This document shows, one piece after another, positions 8,662-19,140 of a stretch of 64,000 nt of DNA (position 1 is the first letter of the stretch; the number at the start of each line of letters is the position of its first letter). Location: NCBI RefSeq assembly GCF_002847015.1, contig NZ_CP025085.1:4154001-4218000 (forward strand). Direction: 5' to 3'. Made by a program: the position numbers and the translations under genes. The stretch comes from Prodigiosinella confusarubida. Its GTDB lineage: Bacteria > Pseudomonadota > Gammaproteobacteria > Enterobacterales > Enterobacteriaceae. The notes below the pieces were generated by a model. The model saw only the letters and a program-made list of their open reading frames with translations, had not been told where the DNA came from and did not search any database.

Positions 8662-10539
8662 TTACTGTTCCTGGACGACTCTACCCAGTTTGATTGTTGC
8701 TTTGCTACGCAGGCTGCTAATCAGCGAATCAAACAGTGTGCCAACAGCCCCTTGTTCAAGCTGGGAAACAAACTGCGTTTTCTGTTGTTCTTCCAGGGTG
8801 TGCGGCTTAACGCTATCTAGCGCTACCAACACAATATTACCGGCCTGATCCTGAGCAATTCCATAAGAAGGTTTATCCTTCTGCGGATGTGGCAAAGAGA
8901 AAACAGACTCAGCCATCACATCATTCTGAGCAACAGAGGACATAGTTCTTGGTTCGCTGAAACTCAAGCTTGCGGCCTTAAGACTATCATCCTTGCCTTG
9001 TTTCAGATCGACCAGAATTTTTTCAGCTTCTACCCGGGCCTGTTGCTCTGCTTTCTGACGCTTCAGGGTCTGAACCACCAGATCATGAACCTGGTCCAGT
9101 GGTTGAGTCGTTTCAGCTTTATGATCAGTGATCCGGAGAACAAAAGCACGATCACCATCAACGGTGATGACATCAGAGTTATTGCCCGGCGCCCCATTTT
9201 CACCTAACAGGGAACCGCCAAAAATGGCCTGGGTCACCGGCTGGAAATTCAGCGCTGCTGGCGGCTTGTCACGTGTAAACCAACCCGTCGATATAGCTTT
9301 GGTGCCTGAAACCTGCTCAGCCGATGCCAAAGATTCATTATCATTGGTGGCAGCGTCACTCACTTTCTGCTGCAACGCATAATATGCATCCAGCGCCTTC
9401 TCGCGCTTAACCTTGGCAACCACCTCGTCTCTGACATCATTCAGTGGCTTGATGCGCTGAGGCTGAATGTCATCCAACCGAACAATCAGATAACCGACTG
9501 AAGACTTGATCACACCAGATAATTGGCCCTTCTTCGTCAGGTTAGCCTGCTTAAGTTCATCCACCGTGGAATCAGCATCCATCCAGCCCAGATCACCGCC
9601 CTTAAGACGAGAAATGACATCTGTCGATTCTTTTTTAGCCAAGGTAGCGAAATCAGCCCCTTTCTTCAGCTTATCCAGAACAGCGTTAGCATCAGATTCA
9701 CTTTTAACCTGAATCACGCTATATCTCTTACGCTCTGGCTGAGAGAAATCGCTTTTATGCTGATCGTAATACTGAGTAACGGCTGCATCATCTACCGTGG
9801 TTTTATCCATGATAGCGGCAGCATCCAGCATGATATAGCTGACTTTAAACTGTTCAGGCGCGAGATAACGACTCTTGTTCTGATTATAGAAGTTCTGTAT
9901 CTCTTCATCAGTAACCGTTTGAGTTTTCGCACGATCAGCAATATTGATAGTCGCAGTACGAATAGTCCGGTCCTGTGCCGCCATAGAAATCAAGTTATCG
10001 ATTTCCTTCGGTAACAGAAAATCGGTATTACCTAGTCCATGAATCAATTGCTGTGTAATCAACTGCTTGCGCAATAGTTGAGCGTAAGCATCGGCTGTCA
10101 GACCAAGACGACGAACCTGAGCCAGGTATTTTTCGTTATCAAACCGATTATTGGTCTGGAATGCGGGCACTGCAAAAATCGCCTGTTTAACTTGCTCATC
10201 GCTAATGCTCAAACCAAGCTTATGTGCGTACTGATCCAACAATACTTCATCGATCAATTGTGACAATACCTGATTACGCATCTGCTTCATGTAACCATCG
10301 TTACCAGCCAAAGCGGAAAAATTTTCCCCCAGCATTTCCTGCTGACGGCTACGCTCGTTCTGTACCGATTGCTCCAGTTGAGCACGGGAAATTTCCTGTC
10401 CATTAACCTTCGCAGCATAATCACCTGAACCACTAACCAGGTAACTGCCTACGCCAGTCAACACAAATGAACCGATGATCAAGGCCAGAATAATTTTAAG
10501 CACGACGTTATTAGCGGCCGCGCGTAAATTGTCCATCAT
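8662..10539 (-). CDS. ppiD: Periplasmic chaperone PpiD (SurA-like, membrane anchored)
   Basis: 625 residues; E. coli PpiD has 623 and aligns throughout. One N-terminal membrane helix (about residues 16-34, VLKIILALIIGSFVLTGVGSYL) anchors it in the inner membrane near the Sec translocon. The N-terminal SurA_N-like chaperone region is followed by a parvulin domain (about 265-360, RKRYSVIQVKSESDANAVLDKLKKGADF...GGDLGW). In E. coli this domain has little prolyl isomerase activity. The start is the ATG at 10537-10539 (MMDNLRAAANN), matching the family; the in-frame extension to 10596 lacks similarity. Assists newly exported proteins leaving SecYEG. Confidence 0.95.
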   Translation of the reverse strand: MMDNLRAAANNVVLKIILALIIGSFVLTGVGSYLVSGSGDYAAKVNGQEISRAQLEQSVQNERSRQQEMLGENFSALAGNDGYMKQMRNQVLSQLIDEVLLDQYAHKLGLSISDEQVKQAIFAVPAFQTNNRFDNEKYLAQVRRLGLTADAYAQLLRKQLITQQLIHGLGNTDFLLPKEIDNLISMAAQDRTIRTATINIADRAKTQTVTDEEIQNFYNQNKSRYLAPEQFKVSYIMLDAAAIMDKTTVDDAAVTQYYDQHKSDFSQPERKRYSVIQVKSESDANAVLDKLKKGADFATLAKKESTDVISRLKGGDLGWMDADSTVDELKQANLTKKGQLSGVIKSSVGYLIVRLDDIQPQRIKPLNDVRDEVVAKVKREKALDAYYALQQKVSDAATNDNESLASAEQVSGTKAISTGWFTRDKPPAALNFQPVTQAIFGGSLLGENGAPGNNSDVITVDGDRAFVLRITDHKAETTQPLDQVHDLVVQTLKRQKAEQQARVEAEKILVDLKQGKDDSLKAASLSFSEPRTMSSVAQNDVMAESVFSLPHPQKDKPSYGIAQDQAGNIVLVALDSVKPHTLEEQQKTQFVSQLEQGAVGTLFDSLISSLRSKATIKLGRVVQEQ

Positions 10540-10675
10540 AATGTGACAACACTCCGCTGTAGAATGGATAAAACTCCCTGCGCAAGCCGTAGCCATACGT
10601 CCTTGCTATTGCTATAGCCGAAACCGGCTAGGGCGCATTCAACCTTTTGACTGATAATAATAATCCTGACTATCA

Positions 10676-10708
10676 GTAAAAAAGGCACACCATAAAATGG
10701 CGTGCCCT
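10676..10708 (-). terminator. Intrinsic terminator of hupB
   Basis: Minus strand reads AGGGCACGCCATTTTATGGTG then TGCC and a run of six T. The stem pairs GGCACGCCAT with ATGGTGTGCC, about 80 bases after the hupB stop. Confidence 0.85.
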
Positions 10709-10789
10709 CTATCTTACCCTACCAGTAACTTTGCGTCAGGTAATGTTTCCGGGAGAAACCAGCATTCCCAGAGCTTTTCTGTTCAATGA

Positions 10790-11062
10790 TCAGTTAACTG
10801 CATCCTTCAGTACTTTACCGGCACGAAAGCCCGGCACTTTTGCTGCAGGTATACTAATTTCTTTTCCGGTCTGTGGGTTGCGGCCAGTACGTGCTGCGCG
10901 TTCGCGCACAGAAAAAGTGCCAAATCCCACCAAAGCAACGTCATCTCCTGTTTTCAGAGATTCGGTAACAGACCCAATAATTGCATCTAGCACACGCCCT
11001 GCCGCCGCTTTGGAAATATCAGCATCTGCGGCAATTTTATCGATCAATTGTGACTTGTTCAC
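10790..11062 (-). CDS. hupB: DNA-binding protein HU-beta
   Basis: 90-residue nucleoid protein, the usual HU length. The DNABII signature [24 protein letters not shown] occupies residues 46-69 and the conserved arm proline lies in NPQTG. HU-beta forms homodimers or heterodimers with HU-alpha, bends DNA and constrains supercoils. It lies downstream of lon on the same strand, the conserved lon-hupB-ppiD order; a hairpin between lon and hupB makes a separate hupB promoter likely. Confidence 0.97.
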   Translation of the reverse strand: MNKSQLIDKIAADADISKAAAGRVLDAIIGSVTESLKTGDDVALVGFGTFSVRERAARTGRNPQTGKEISIPAAKVPGFRAGKVLKDAVN

Positions 11063-11194
11063 ACTTTCATCCCCCTCTGAAATCTTGTAATCATGATGTC
11101 TTTTTTAAAAACACGATACGTAACTTTATATAGATTCTGTCAAGTCATCCCAAACGTTATCGATAAACCTAACAGTGCTCTAAATTAGCGGTAC

Positions 11195-11233
11195 AAAAAA
11201 AGGCTGGCAAGCATCATTTCACTTACCAGCCCT
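11195..11233 (-). terminator. Intrinsic terminator of lon
   Basis: Minus strand: GGGCTGGTAAG, a loop of about 12, CTTGCCAGCC, then seven T. It starts about 30 bases after the lon stop and insulates lon from hupB. Confidence 0.85.
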
Positions 11234-11263
11234 TATTTTATCAATGGTTTTTGCTATAGGTCA

Positions 11264-13624
11264 CTATTTGGCCGTAGCTGTGACCACTTGCATACCATAA
11301 GGTGCATTCAGCAATGCTATAGACAGAACTTCCTCAATGCATTTCACTGGATGAATATCCAAGTCAGCAATGATATTCTGCGGAATCTCTTCCAGATCAC
11401 GTTTATTCTCTTCAGGAATCAACACTGTTTTAATCCCACCGCGATGAGCTGCCAACAGTTTTTCCTTCAATCCACCAATGGGCAAAACCAACCCACGTAA
11501 CGTAATCTCACCAGTCATGGCCACATCCGCTCGAACCGGGTTCCCCGTCAGACAAGATACCAGCGCGGTACACATGGCAATCCCCGCACTTGGACCGTCT
11601 TTTGGCGTAGCCCCCTCGGGCACATGCACATGGATATCCCGTTTCTCATGGAAATCCGCATTGATACCCAGTTTATCTGCCCGGGCTCTTACTACTGTCA
11701 GCGCTGCCTGAATGGATTCCTGCATCACCTCACCCAATGAACCGGTATAAGTCAACTTCCCTTTACCTGGCACACTAGCCGTTTCGATAGTCAGCAAGTC
11801 CCCACCCACTTCCGTCCAGGCCAGCCCGGTTACCTGGCCGACTCGATTTTCATCATCTGCCCGGCCATAGTCATAACGCTGTACACCCAGAAAGTCCTTC
11901 AGATTATCGCCAGTGACTTCAATATGCTTGACAGATTTATCCATCAGTAATGTTTTCACTGCCTTACGGCATAGTTTGGAGAGCTCTCGTTCCAGATTAC
12001 GCACACCCGCTTCCCGAGTGTAATAACGAATAATGCCAGTAATAGCACTATCCTCAACAGTCAGTTCACCTTTCTTCAGTGCATTGCGCTCAATCTGCTT
12101 TGGCATCAAATGCTTTTTAGCGATATTGAGCTTTTCGTCTTCGGTATAACCGGACAAACGAATCACTTCCATACGGTCCAGCAGCGGTGCCGGGATATTC
12201 ATGGAGTTGGACGTCGCAACAAACATCACATCAGAAAGGTCATAATCGACTTCCAGATAATGATCGTTGAATGCCACATTTTGTTCAGGATCAAGCACTT
12301 CTAACAATGCCGATGCTGGATCACCGCGCATGTCCGAAGACATTTTGTCGATCTCATCCAATAAGAACAGTGGGTTTTTCACTCCCACCTTCGCCATTTT
12401 TTGGATCAATTTACCTGGCATTGAACCAATATAAGTCCGTCGATGACCGCGGATTTCTGCTTCATCACGCACTCCGCCCAACGCCATACGGACATACTTA
12501 CGCCCAGTCGCCTTGGCAATAGATTGACCCAAGGATGTTTTACCCACTCCAGGAGGCCCGACCAGACACAGAATGGGCCCCTTGATTTTGCTCACGCGAC
12601 TTTGAACAGCAAGGTATTCCAGAATACGATCCTTAACACGCTCCAGACCATAATGATCGGTATCCAGCGTTTCCTGTGCCTTAACCAAATCTTTCTTAAC
12701 TTTACTGCGCGCATGCCAAGGAACCTGGATCATCCAGTCAATATAGCTACGGACCACTGTCGCTTCAGCAGACATCGGCGACATCATCCGCAATTTCTGC
12801 AACTCAGCTTCGGTTTTTTCCCGCGCCTCTTTCGGCATATTAGCGGCATCAATCTTACGTTTCAGCGCTTCATGCTCATCGGGCGTATCATCCATTTCGC
12901 CCAGTTCCTTCTGAATAGCCTTCATCTGCTCATTCAGATAATACTCACGCTGACTTTTTTCCATCTGTTTCTTAACGCGGCCACGGATCCGTTTTTCAAC
13001 TTGTAACAAGTCGATTTCCGACTCCATCATCGCCATCAGATACTCCAGACGCTCAGTCACATCTGACATTTCCAGTACAGACTGCTTGTCCGCCAACTTC
13101 AGCGGCATATGCGCCGCTATCGTATCAGCAAGACGAGCTGCATCTTCAATGCTATTCAGTGAGGTAAGTACCTCAGGAGGGATTTTTTTATTCAGCTTGA
13201 TGTAGCCTTCAAACTGATTAATAGCCGTGCGCATGAGAACTTCTTGCTCACGCTCTTCAATTGCCGGCGAATCCAGATACTCGGCCTGAGCAGCAAAATG
13301 CTCACCGCTGTCAGATAACGTCGTAATACGAGCTCGCTGTAGGCCTTCAACCAGTACCTTAACAGTGCCATCGGGCAATTTCAGCATCTGAAGAATGGAG
13401 GCTACCGTCCCCACCGAGAAAAGATCGTTAACACTTGGCTCATCCGTTGATGCCTCTTTCTGCGCCACTAACATGATTTTTTTATCATGATCCATGGCGG
13501 CTTCAAGGCACCGAATCGATTTCTCCCGACCAACAAACAACGGAATGACCATGTGCGGATAAACCACCACATCGCGCAATGGCAATACGGGGATTTCTAT
13601 GCGTTCGGAACGCTCAGGGTTCAT
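11264..13624 (-). CDS. lon: ATP-dependent protease Lon
   Basis: 786 residues (E. coli 784), very highly conserved. The N-terminal substrate-binding domain covers about residues 1-310; the AAA+ module has Walker A GPPGVGKTS near residue 356; the C-terminal serine protease uses Ser679 (PKDGPSAGIAM) and a Lys in GGLKEKLLAAH. It degrades misfolded and selected regulatory proteins. The start is the ATG at 13622-13624 (MNPERSERIEIPVLPLRD); the extension to 13645 adds seven residues over the ribosome-binding site. A heat-shock-type promoter lies about 85-115 bases upstream. The C-terminus carries an extra -TAK. Confidence 0.98.
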   Translation of the reverse strand: MNPERSERIEIPVLPLRDVVVYPHMVIPLFVGREKSIRCLEAAMDHDKKIMLVAQKEASTDEPSVNDLFSVGTVASILQMLKLPDGTVKVLVEGLQRARITTLSDSGEHFAAQAEYLDSPAIEEREQEVLMRTAINQFEGYIKLNKKIPPEVLTSLNSIEDAARLADTIAAHMPLKLADKQSVLEMSDVTERLEYLMAMMESEIDLLQVEKRIRGRVKKQMEKSQREYYLNEQMKAIQKELGEMDDTPDEHEALKRKIDAANMPKEAREKTEAELQKLRMMSPMSAEATVVRSYIDWMIQVPWHARSKVKKDLVKAQETLDTDHYGLERVKDRILEYLAVQSRVSKIKGPILCLVGPPGVGKTSLGQSIAKATGRKYVRMALGGVRDEAEIRGHRRTYIGSMPGKLIQKMAKVGVKNPLFLLDEIDKMSSDMRGDPASALLEVLDPEQNVAFNDHYLEVDYDLSDVMFVATSNSMNIPAPLLDRMEVIRLSGYTEDEKLNIAKKHLMPKQIERNALKKGELTVEDSAITGIIRYYTREAGVRNLERELSKLCRKAVKTLLMDKSVKHIEVTGDNLKDFLGVQRYDYGRADDENRVGQVTGLAWTEVGGDLLTIETASVPGKGKLTYTGSLGEVMQESIQAALTVVRARADKLGINADFHEKRDIHVHVPEGATPKDGPSAGIAMCTALVSCLTGNPVRADVAMTGEITLRGLVLPIGGLKEKLLAAHRGGIKTVLIPEENKRDLEEIPQNIIADLDIHPVKCIEEVLSIALLNAPYGMQVVTATAK

Positions 13625-13708
13625 AGAGCTCTCTCTTAGTTTCATTTCCGCCAGGTTAAGGGAATCTCGTGAAACTCGGTCATCACGGGTTTCACCTCTA
13701 GGTATCGA

Positions 13709-13740
13709 GTATATGGGGATAAATATCTTACATTCAACGA
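13709..13740 (-). promoter_or_regulatory. Sigma-32 heat-shock promoter of lon
   Basis: The minus strand has GTTGAATG (-35), then 14 bases, then CCCCATATAC (-10), nearly the same as the known E. coli lon heat-shock promoter as I remember it. The lon start is about 85 bases downstream. Confidence 0.85.
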
Positions 13741-13760
13741 CCAGAATACGCGTAAAAACG

Positions 13761-13786
13761 AATGGGGGGGATAACCCCCCCCATTT
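13761..13786 (-). terminator. Intrinsic terminator of clpX with G/C-only stem
   Basis: Minus strand: ATGGGGGGGG, short loop TTAT, CCCCCCCCAT, then CGTTTTT. It lies 29 bases after the clpX stop and just upstream of the lon promoter. The stem is a block of seven to eight G:C pairs of one orientation. Confidence 0.8.
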
Positions 13787-13814
13787 TATCGCTTAGTTTC
13801 ATTTTTTCGGCTAT

Positions 13815-15089
13815 TTATTCGCCAGATGCCTGCTGAGCTTCCGGTTTACCATAAATCAGCAGTGGTTCAGATTGGTCAGCGATGACTGATTCATCGATCA
13901 CAACTTTATCAATATTTTCCAGAGAAGGCAGATCGTACATGGTATCCAGCAAAGCAGCTTCAACGATGGAACGAAGACCACGTGCTCCTGTTTTACGAGC
14001 CATTGCTTTCTTGGCAATTGCTGTCAGTGCTTCATCACGAAACTCCAGATCCACACCCTCCAGTTTAAACAATGCCTGATACTGTTTGGTCAAAGCATTT
14101 TTCGGTTCACGCAAAATCTGGATCAGCGCCTTCTCATCTAACTCTTTCAATGTCGCGACAACAGGCAAACGGCCAATAAACTCAGGAATCAAACCAAACT
14201 TGATTAGATCACCCGGTTCAACCTGGCTTAGCAGCTCACCTTCCGTCACTTTCTGTGACGGACCTTTGACTGTGGCACCAAAACCGATGCCACGCCCAGT
14301 ATCGGTACGCTGTTCAATAACCTTGTCCAGACCAGCAAAAGCACCGCCGCAGATAAACAGAATTTTAGACGTATCCACCTGTAAAAATTCCTGTTGAGGG
14401 TGTTTACGACCCCCCTGAGGAGGAACCGCTGCAATAGTGCCTTCAATCAGTTTCAACAACGCCTGTTGAACCCCTTCACCCGAGACATCACGAGTGATAG
14501 AAGGGTTGTCTGATTTACGAGAAATTTTGTCAATTTCGTCAATATAGACAATACCACGCTGTGCCTTCTGTACATCGTAATCACATTTTTGCAGCAGTTT
14601 CTGGATAATATTTTCGACATCTTCACCTACGTAACCGGCTTCGGTAAGCGTAGTAGCATCCGCCATGGTGAAGGGGACATCCAGAAAACGTGCCAGCGTT
14701 TCTGCCAATAGCGTTTTACCGCTACCGGTTGGGCCAATCAGCAGAATGTTACTCTTACCCAGCTCAATACCATTCTTACTGTCACCGTTCCGTAAGCGCT
14801 TGTAGTGGTTGTATACCGCGACTGCCAGTACTTTTTTCGCCGGTTCCTGACCGATGACATAATCATCCAGGTGGTGACGAATTTCGTGTGGCGTTGGTAG
14901 CGCACTACGTTCACGATGCGGGGCCACCTCTTTAATCTCTTCGCGAATAATGTCGTTACACAAGTCAACACATTCATCGCAGATATACACTGACGGCCCG
15001 GCAATCAGCTTACGAACCTCGTGCTGGCTTTTGCCGCAGAAAGAGCAGTACAGCAACTTTCCTGAACCGTCTTTGCGCTTATCTGTCAT
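13815..15089 (-). CDS. clpX: ClpX, ATPase subunit of the ClpXP protease
   Basis: 424 residues, exactly the E. coli length. The N-terminal zinc-binding domain has Cys15, Cys18, Cys37 and Cys40. The AAA+ core has Walker [13 protein letters not shown] near residue 120 and Walker [11 protein letters not shown] near 180. The RGIGFGA loop near residue 268 docks on ClpP. It unfolds tagged proteins and feeds them into ClpP. It follows clpP on the same strand with a 172-base gap, so co-transcription from the clpP promoter is likely, and is closed by the hairpin at 13761. Confidence 0.98.
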   Translation of the reverse strand: MTDKRKDGSGKLLYCSFCGKSQHEVRKLIAGPSVYICDECVDLCNDIIREEIKEVAPHRERSALPTPHEIRHHLDDYVIGQEPAKKVLAVAVYNHYKRLRNGDSKNGIELGKSNILLIGPTGSGKTLLAETLARFLDVPFTMADATTLTEAGYVGEDVENIIQKLLQKCDYDVQKAQRGIVYIDEIDKISRKSDNPSITRDVSGEGVQQALLKLIEGTIAAVPPQGGRKHPQQEFLQVDTSKILFICGGAFAGLDKVIEQRTDTGRGIGFGATVKGPSQKVTEGELLSQVEPGDLIKFGLIPEFIGRLPVVATLKELDEKALIQILREPKNALTKQYQALFKLEGVDLEFRDEALTAIAKKAMARKTGARGLRSIVEAALLDTMYDLPSLENIDKVVIDESVIADQSEPLLIYGKPEAQQASGE

Positions 15090-15261
15090 CAGTAAACCTC
15101 TTCTTTAGTCTCTTGCCCGCAGGACAACCATACAGCGATAGCGTCACAGCGATCACCGACATTTCTAGCCAATACGCGCAACAACGACTCGCACAACAGA
15201 CTATTCGGCCGAACACTGATTCTAACTACTACAAACCACTCCCCCGCGCATAACATTAACA

Positions 15262-15885
15262 TTACTCACGATGGGTTAATACGGAATCTACCAGACCGTA
15301 GTCTACCGCTTCATTAGCGGAGAGGAAACGATCTCGCTCAGTATCTCTTTCTATCGATTCAAGAGACCGTCCCGTATGAGTGGCCATTAATTTATTCATC
15401 CTTGCTTTCACTTTAAGGATTTCTGTGGCATGGATTTCAATATCTGTGGCCTGTCCCTGAAATCCGCCCAACGGCTGATGAATCATCACCCGTGAGTTAG
15501 GTAAACAGAAACGCTTGCCTTTGGCACCAGCCGTCAACAGGAATGCCCCCATCGATGCAGCTTGCCCCATACAAATGGTACTAACATCCGGTTTAATAAA
15601 CTGCATGGTGTCATAAATCGACATACCGGCAGTAATGACCCCGCCTGGAGAGTTAATATACAGGTAGATGTCCTTTTCAGGATTTTCGGCTTCCAAAAAC
15701 AGCATCTGAGCCACAATCAGGTTTGCCATGTGATCTTCTACCTGACCAGTCAGGAAAATCACACGTTCCTTCAGTAATCGTGAATAAATATCGTAAGAAC
15801 GTTCTCCACGTGAAGTCTGCTCAACCACCATCGGCACCAGAGCCATATGTGGAGCTTGTGTTTCTTGTTCGCCACTGTATGACAT
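15262..15885 (-). CDS. clpP: ClpP, proteolytic subunit of the Clp protease
   Basis: 207 residues with a short processed propeptide, as in E. coli. The catalytic triad is complete: Ser111 (GQAASMGAF), His136 (MIHQPLGG) and Asp185 (ERDTERDRF). Forms the double heptameric ring that works with ClpX (encoded next) or ClpA. The start ATG follows an AGGAGA-type ribosome site. A sigma-32 type promoter at 16041-16068 fits heat induction. Confidence 0.98.
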   Translation of the reverse strand: MSYSGEQETQAPHMALVPMVVEQTSRGERSYDIYSRLLKERVIFLTGQVEDHMANLIVAQMLFLEAENPEKDIYLYINSPGGVITAGMSIYDTMQFIKPDVSTICMGQAASMGAFLLTAGAKGKRFCLPNSRVMIHQPLGGFQGQATDIEIHATEILKVKARMNKLMATHTGRSLESIERDTERDRFLSANEAVDYGLVDSVLTHRE

Positions 15886-16040
15886 TAATGTCTCCTAGAT
15901 AAATACATTCGGCGTATATCGCCTGATTCTACTTGAGATATAGAGTGAAGACCATGCTCAGGCATCCAGTTCGCCAATCCCTTTAACACAACAAAACCAA
16001 TCGGAATCCCTGACGGTGCGACATGTACTGTTGCTAATCA

Positions 16041-16068
16041 ATTGGGGTATCCTGCATCCGTTTTCAAG
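16041..16068 (-). promoter_or_regulatory. Sigma-32 promoter of clpP(-clpX)
   Basis: On the minus strand CTTGAAA (-35) is followed by 14 bases and CCCCAAT (-10), close to the consensus CTTGAAA-N13-15-CCCCATNT. The -10 lies about 155 bases before the clpP start. The interval 15886-16262 holds no gene: this promoter, clpP leader and the tig terminator. Confidence 0.82.
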
Positions 16069-16195
16069 CTTACACCAGTGATTAATCTTGATTAAAGCCT
16101 TATCGTTATGAAAACAGGCTTCATCACTAATGATAGTGCAAATTCGGTAGCGTTAGCCGGGGATTTCATATCAACGACCGTAGGTAGCTGGGTAG

Positions 16196-16227
16196 AAAAA
16201 AGCCCACAGCGGCAAGACTGCGGGCTC
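16196..16227 (-). terminator. Intrinsic terminator of tig
   Basis: Minus strand: AGCCCGCAG-TCTTGC-CGCTGTGGGCT followed by six T, about 35 bases after the tig stop. It separates tig from clpP. Confidence 0.85.
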
Positions 16228-16262
16228 TACCTGATTCAACGCTTCCCCGAGGGGAATCGTTA

Positions 16263-17567
16263 TTATGCGGCAGTGGTCTGGTTCATCAGCTCATTAAAGC
16301 TGACAACTTTTTCAACCACTTTCGCCTTGGATAGCAGCATTTCAACAGCCTGTTCTTCCAAAGCGACATTGCGCATATTGTTCATCATTTCTTTATTTTT
16401 CTTGTAGAAATCAATAACTTCTTTTGGATCTTCATAAGCAGAAGCCATTTCTGCAATTAGTGTATTAACGCGAGCGTCATCCACTTTCAATTCGTTGACA
16501 CTAATAACTTCACCTAACAACAGCCCAACAACCACACGGCGTTTGGCTTGTTCTTCAAACAACTCGCGTGGCAATTCCAACGCCTGCTTTTCATCGCCAC
16601 CGAAACGCTGTGCGGCCTGGCGACGGAGAACATCAATTTCACCATCAGTCAGCGCAGCAGGGACATCGATTTCATTCGCTGCCACTAGCCCATCGATAAC
16701 CTGTGATTTCAAACGGTTACGTATAGCACTTTTCAGTTCACGTTCCATGTTTTTACGTACTTCGGCACGCAGGCCGTCAACAGAACCGTCTTCAACACCA
16801 AAACGTTCGATGAATTCAGCCGTCAATTCTGGCAATTCACGCTCTTCAACCTTTTTCAGCACAATAGCAAACTTGGCCGCTTTACCTTTCAGGTTTTCAG
16901 CATGGTAATCTTCAGGGAAATTTACATCAATCGTGAATTCTTCACCGGCTTTATGGCCCACAACACCATCTTCAAAGCCAGGGATCATACGATTCTGACC
17001 CATTGCCAGTACAAAATCGGACGCTTTACCACCTTCAAACACCTCACCGTCGACAGAACCGGTGAAATCGATAGTTACACGATCTTCTGCCGAGGCTGCG
17101 CGATCAGTTTCTTTCCATGTTGCCTGCTGTTTACGTAACGTTTCCAGCATGATGTCAACATCAGCATCAGTCACTTCAACCAGCGGTTTTTCGACTTCAA
17201 TTGTATCCAGACCTTTCAGCTCCACATCCGGATAAACTTCAAACTCCACAGAGTAAGTGAAATCAACACCTTCCTGATATTCACCCGGAACATAGTTCGG
17301 AGCACCAGCAGGATTAACTTTTTCTTTGATGATGGCGTCAACAAAATGACGCTGCATCAAATCGCCCAGCACATCCTGACGCACGGATGCACCATAACGC
17401 TGAGCAACGATGTTCATTGGCACTTTGCCTTTACGAAAGCCGTCGATACGAACCTTTTTAGACACACTGATCAGTTCGTTCTTAACAGCAGTCTCGATAC
17501 TATCAGCAGCAACGGTAATCGTTACGCGGCGCCCAAGGCCTTGAGTGGTTTCAACAGAAACTTGCAT
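16263..17567 (-). CDS. tig: Trigger factor, ribosome-associated chaperone
   Basis: 434 residues (E. coli 432). The N-terminal ribosome-binding domain has the signature loop GFRKGKVP (about residues 43-50). The middle FKBP-like prolyl isomerase domain covers about 155-245 ([43 protein letters not shown]). The rest is the helical substrate-cradling domain. It meets nascent chains at the exit tunnel. It lies upstream of clpP in the conserved bolA-tig-clpP-clpX-lon order. Confidence 0.97.
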   Translation of the reverse strand: MQVSVETTQGLGRRVTITVAADSIETAVKNELISVSKKVRIDGFRKGKVPMNIVAQRYGASVRQDVLGDLMQRHFVDAIIKEKVNPAGAPNYVPGEYQEGVDFTYSVEFEVYPDVELKGLDTIEVEKPLVEVTDADVDIMLETLRKQQATWKETDRAASAEDRVTIDFTGSVDGEVFEGGKASDFVLAMGQNRMIPGFEDGVVGHKAGEEFTIDVNFPEDYHAENLKGKAAKFAIVLKKVEERELPELTAEFIERFGVEDGSVDGLRAEVRKNMERELKSAIRNRLKSQVIDGLVAANEIDVPAALTDGEIDVLRRQAAQRFGGDEKQALELPRELFEEQAKRRVVVGLLLGEVISVNELKVDDARVNTLIAEMASAYEDPKEVIDFYKKNKEMMNNMRNVALEEQAVEMLLSKAKVVEKVVSFNELMNQTTAA

Positions 17568-17858
17568 CTTGTTACCTCAAAAAATCACAGTGCTCGGTCA
17601 ACCCCAAGGGCCATTCTCATGAAGAACATCTCAGTAGATGTTCTGCTGATCACAGCCTAACAGAACCAGGATGGCTACTTTACCAGAGCCCTGTTCCCTT
17701 TAGTCAGAAGCGTCCCGAATACATTCCGGAAAATAAGACGCAGCATTATAGCGATATAGATAGAATGAGTCGAGGAGAGTAACCACTCTATTAGAGAAGG
17801 AGATTCACACTTTTCGCACCATGGCATCCGTGCACTCTCGAAAAGCGTGCCTGAAGGT

Positions 17859-18173
17859 CTAAATTGTCAGCCCTGCGCCACCACAAGGTGGAGAAGAAGG
17901 CACTGCATTTTTCAGGTCATTCCACTCTTTTGGGGTATAAGTATGCAATGCCAGCGCATGCACCGAATCCGCCAACTCTTCGGCTAATACACCATAAATT
18001 GCACGGTGGCGACTGATCACCTTCTCACCGGAAAAATGCTCACTGACCACGACAACTTTGAAATGGCTTTCAGAACCAGCAGGTACGTTGTGGCGATAGC
18101 TTTCATTGATCACTTCAAGGTGCTCTGGTGCAAATGAGGAGCGTAATTTAGCTTCAATATTCTCACGAATCAT
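17859..18173 (-). CDS. bolA: BolA, monothiol-glutaredoxin partner protein
   Basis: 104 residues (E. coli 105). The class II KH-like BolA fold is seen as [44 protein letters not shown], with the invariant His in [14 protein letters not shown] able to co-ligand a [2Fe-2S] cluster with a monothiol glutaredoxin. In E. coli it affects cell shape and biofilm under stress. It is divergent from yajG across a 328-base intergenic region and lies upstream of tig. Confidence 0.95.
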   Translation of the reverse strand: MIRENIEAKLRSSFAPEHLEVINESYRHNVPAGSESHFKVVVVSEHFSGEKVISRHRAIYGVLAEELADSVHALALHTYTPKEWNDLKNAVPSSPPCGGAGLTI

Positions 18174-18501
18174 ACAATTACCCTTTTAGATCTTAGGGAA
18201 AGGAGCAATATCTATCGGTGTTTTCATCATGTTATAAACTCTCTGTTCAATCCAATATTAGCGGTGTTTTCACTGATATGAATAGCTTTACTCAAGTGAT
18301 AAGTAACAAAAAAACGCGCGCACCGCCAGCGTGTATTACGCCATCAGTTTATAGTAAAAAATCAAACATCTGGATTAGCCCGAAAAAGAGAGCATTCGGA
18401 TGATATTAACCACTCTCAGCTCTTTCCCTTATTAATGGCAATGATATGATGGCAGGAATGTTTATCAGCTAACGCCCCTAATCATTACTGAGAAAATACG
18501 C
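18174..18501. other. Divergent intergenic region bolA/yajG
   Basis: 328 bases, AT-rich, with no ORF, RNA gene or clear hairpin with T-run. It must hold the divergent promoters of bolA and yajG. I could not place a confident -35/-10 pair or a bolA gearbox promoter by eye. Confidence 0.6.
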
Positions 18502-19080
18502 ATGTTAAAAAAATTCATTTTACCCCTGTTCGCCGCACTCATACTCGCAGGATGCGCGAGCAAAAGTAATACGCTTGAGATTACTCCCAAGATTACGCTT
18601 CCTTCGCAGGATCCTACATTGATGGGGATAACAATTAGTATCAATGGTGTTGATCAGCGAACTGATCAAGCCTTGGCCAAAGTTAACCGTGATGGTCAAC
18701 TGGTTACCCTAAAGGCTTCCCGCGATCTGCGCTTTCTGTTACAGGAAGCCCTGGAAAAACAAATGGCGGCCCGTGGTTATATGATTGGTACCGGTGGCCC
18801 AGTAGCATTGCAGATCGTTGTTAATAAGCTGTACGCCGATGTCACTGAAGGCGACCTGCGCTATAGCATCACTACTCGTGCGGATGTTTCTATCATCGCT
18901 CAAGCAACAAATGGTAATAAACAAGTAAAAAACTATCGCGCTACTTATGATGTTCAAGGCGTACTGACCGCCACCAATGACAAAATAACCAAAGCAGTTA
19001 ATCAGGTGTTAGGTGATGTCATTAACGATATGGCACAAGACACCAGCATAAGCAGTTTTATCAAGACCAATTCCCATTAA
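18502..19080 (+). CDS. yajG: Lipoprotein YajG
   Basis: 192-residue lipoprotein. The signal peptide MLKKFILPLFAALILAGCAS ends in the lipobox LAGC, acylated at Cys18; the next residue Ala is not Asp, so outer-membrane sorting is expected. The rest matches E. coli YajG (DUF/YajG family), e.g. ITISINGVDQRTDQALAKVNRDGQ and SRDLRFLLQEALEKQMAARGYMIG. It lies 60 bases upstream of ampG, as in E. coli. The molecular role is unknown. Confidence 0.95.
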   Translation: MLKKFILPLFAALILAGCASKSNTLEITPKITLPSQDPTLMGITISINGVDQRTDQALAKVNRDGQLVTLKASRDLRFLLQEALEKQMAARGYMIGTGGPVALQIVVNKLYADVTEGDLRYSITTRADVSIIAQATNGNKQVKNYRATYDVQGVLTATNDKITKAVNQVLGDVINDMAQDTSISSFIKTNSH

Positions 19081-19140
19081 CTGTTCATTCCGCTTCCCTT
19101 GTCCTGATAAAACCGTTCAGGACAAGGGAAAGGATCTCTC

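Noticed and set aside
13625-13645. Lon start seven codons upstream
   Set aside because: The added residues cover the GAGAG ribosome-binding region; MNPERSERIEIP is the conserved start.
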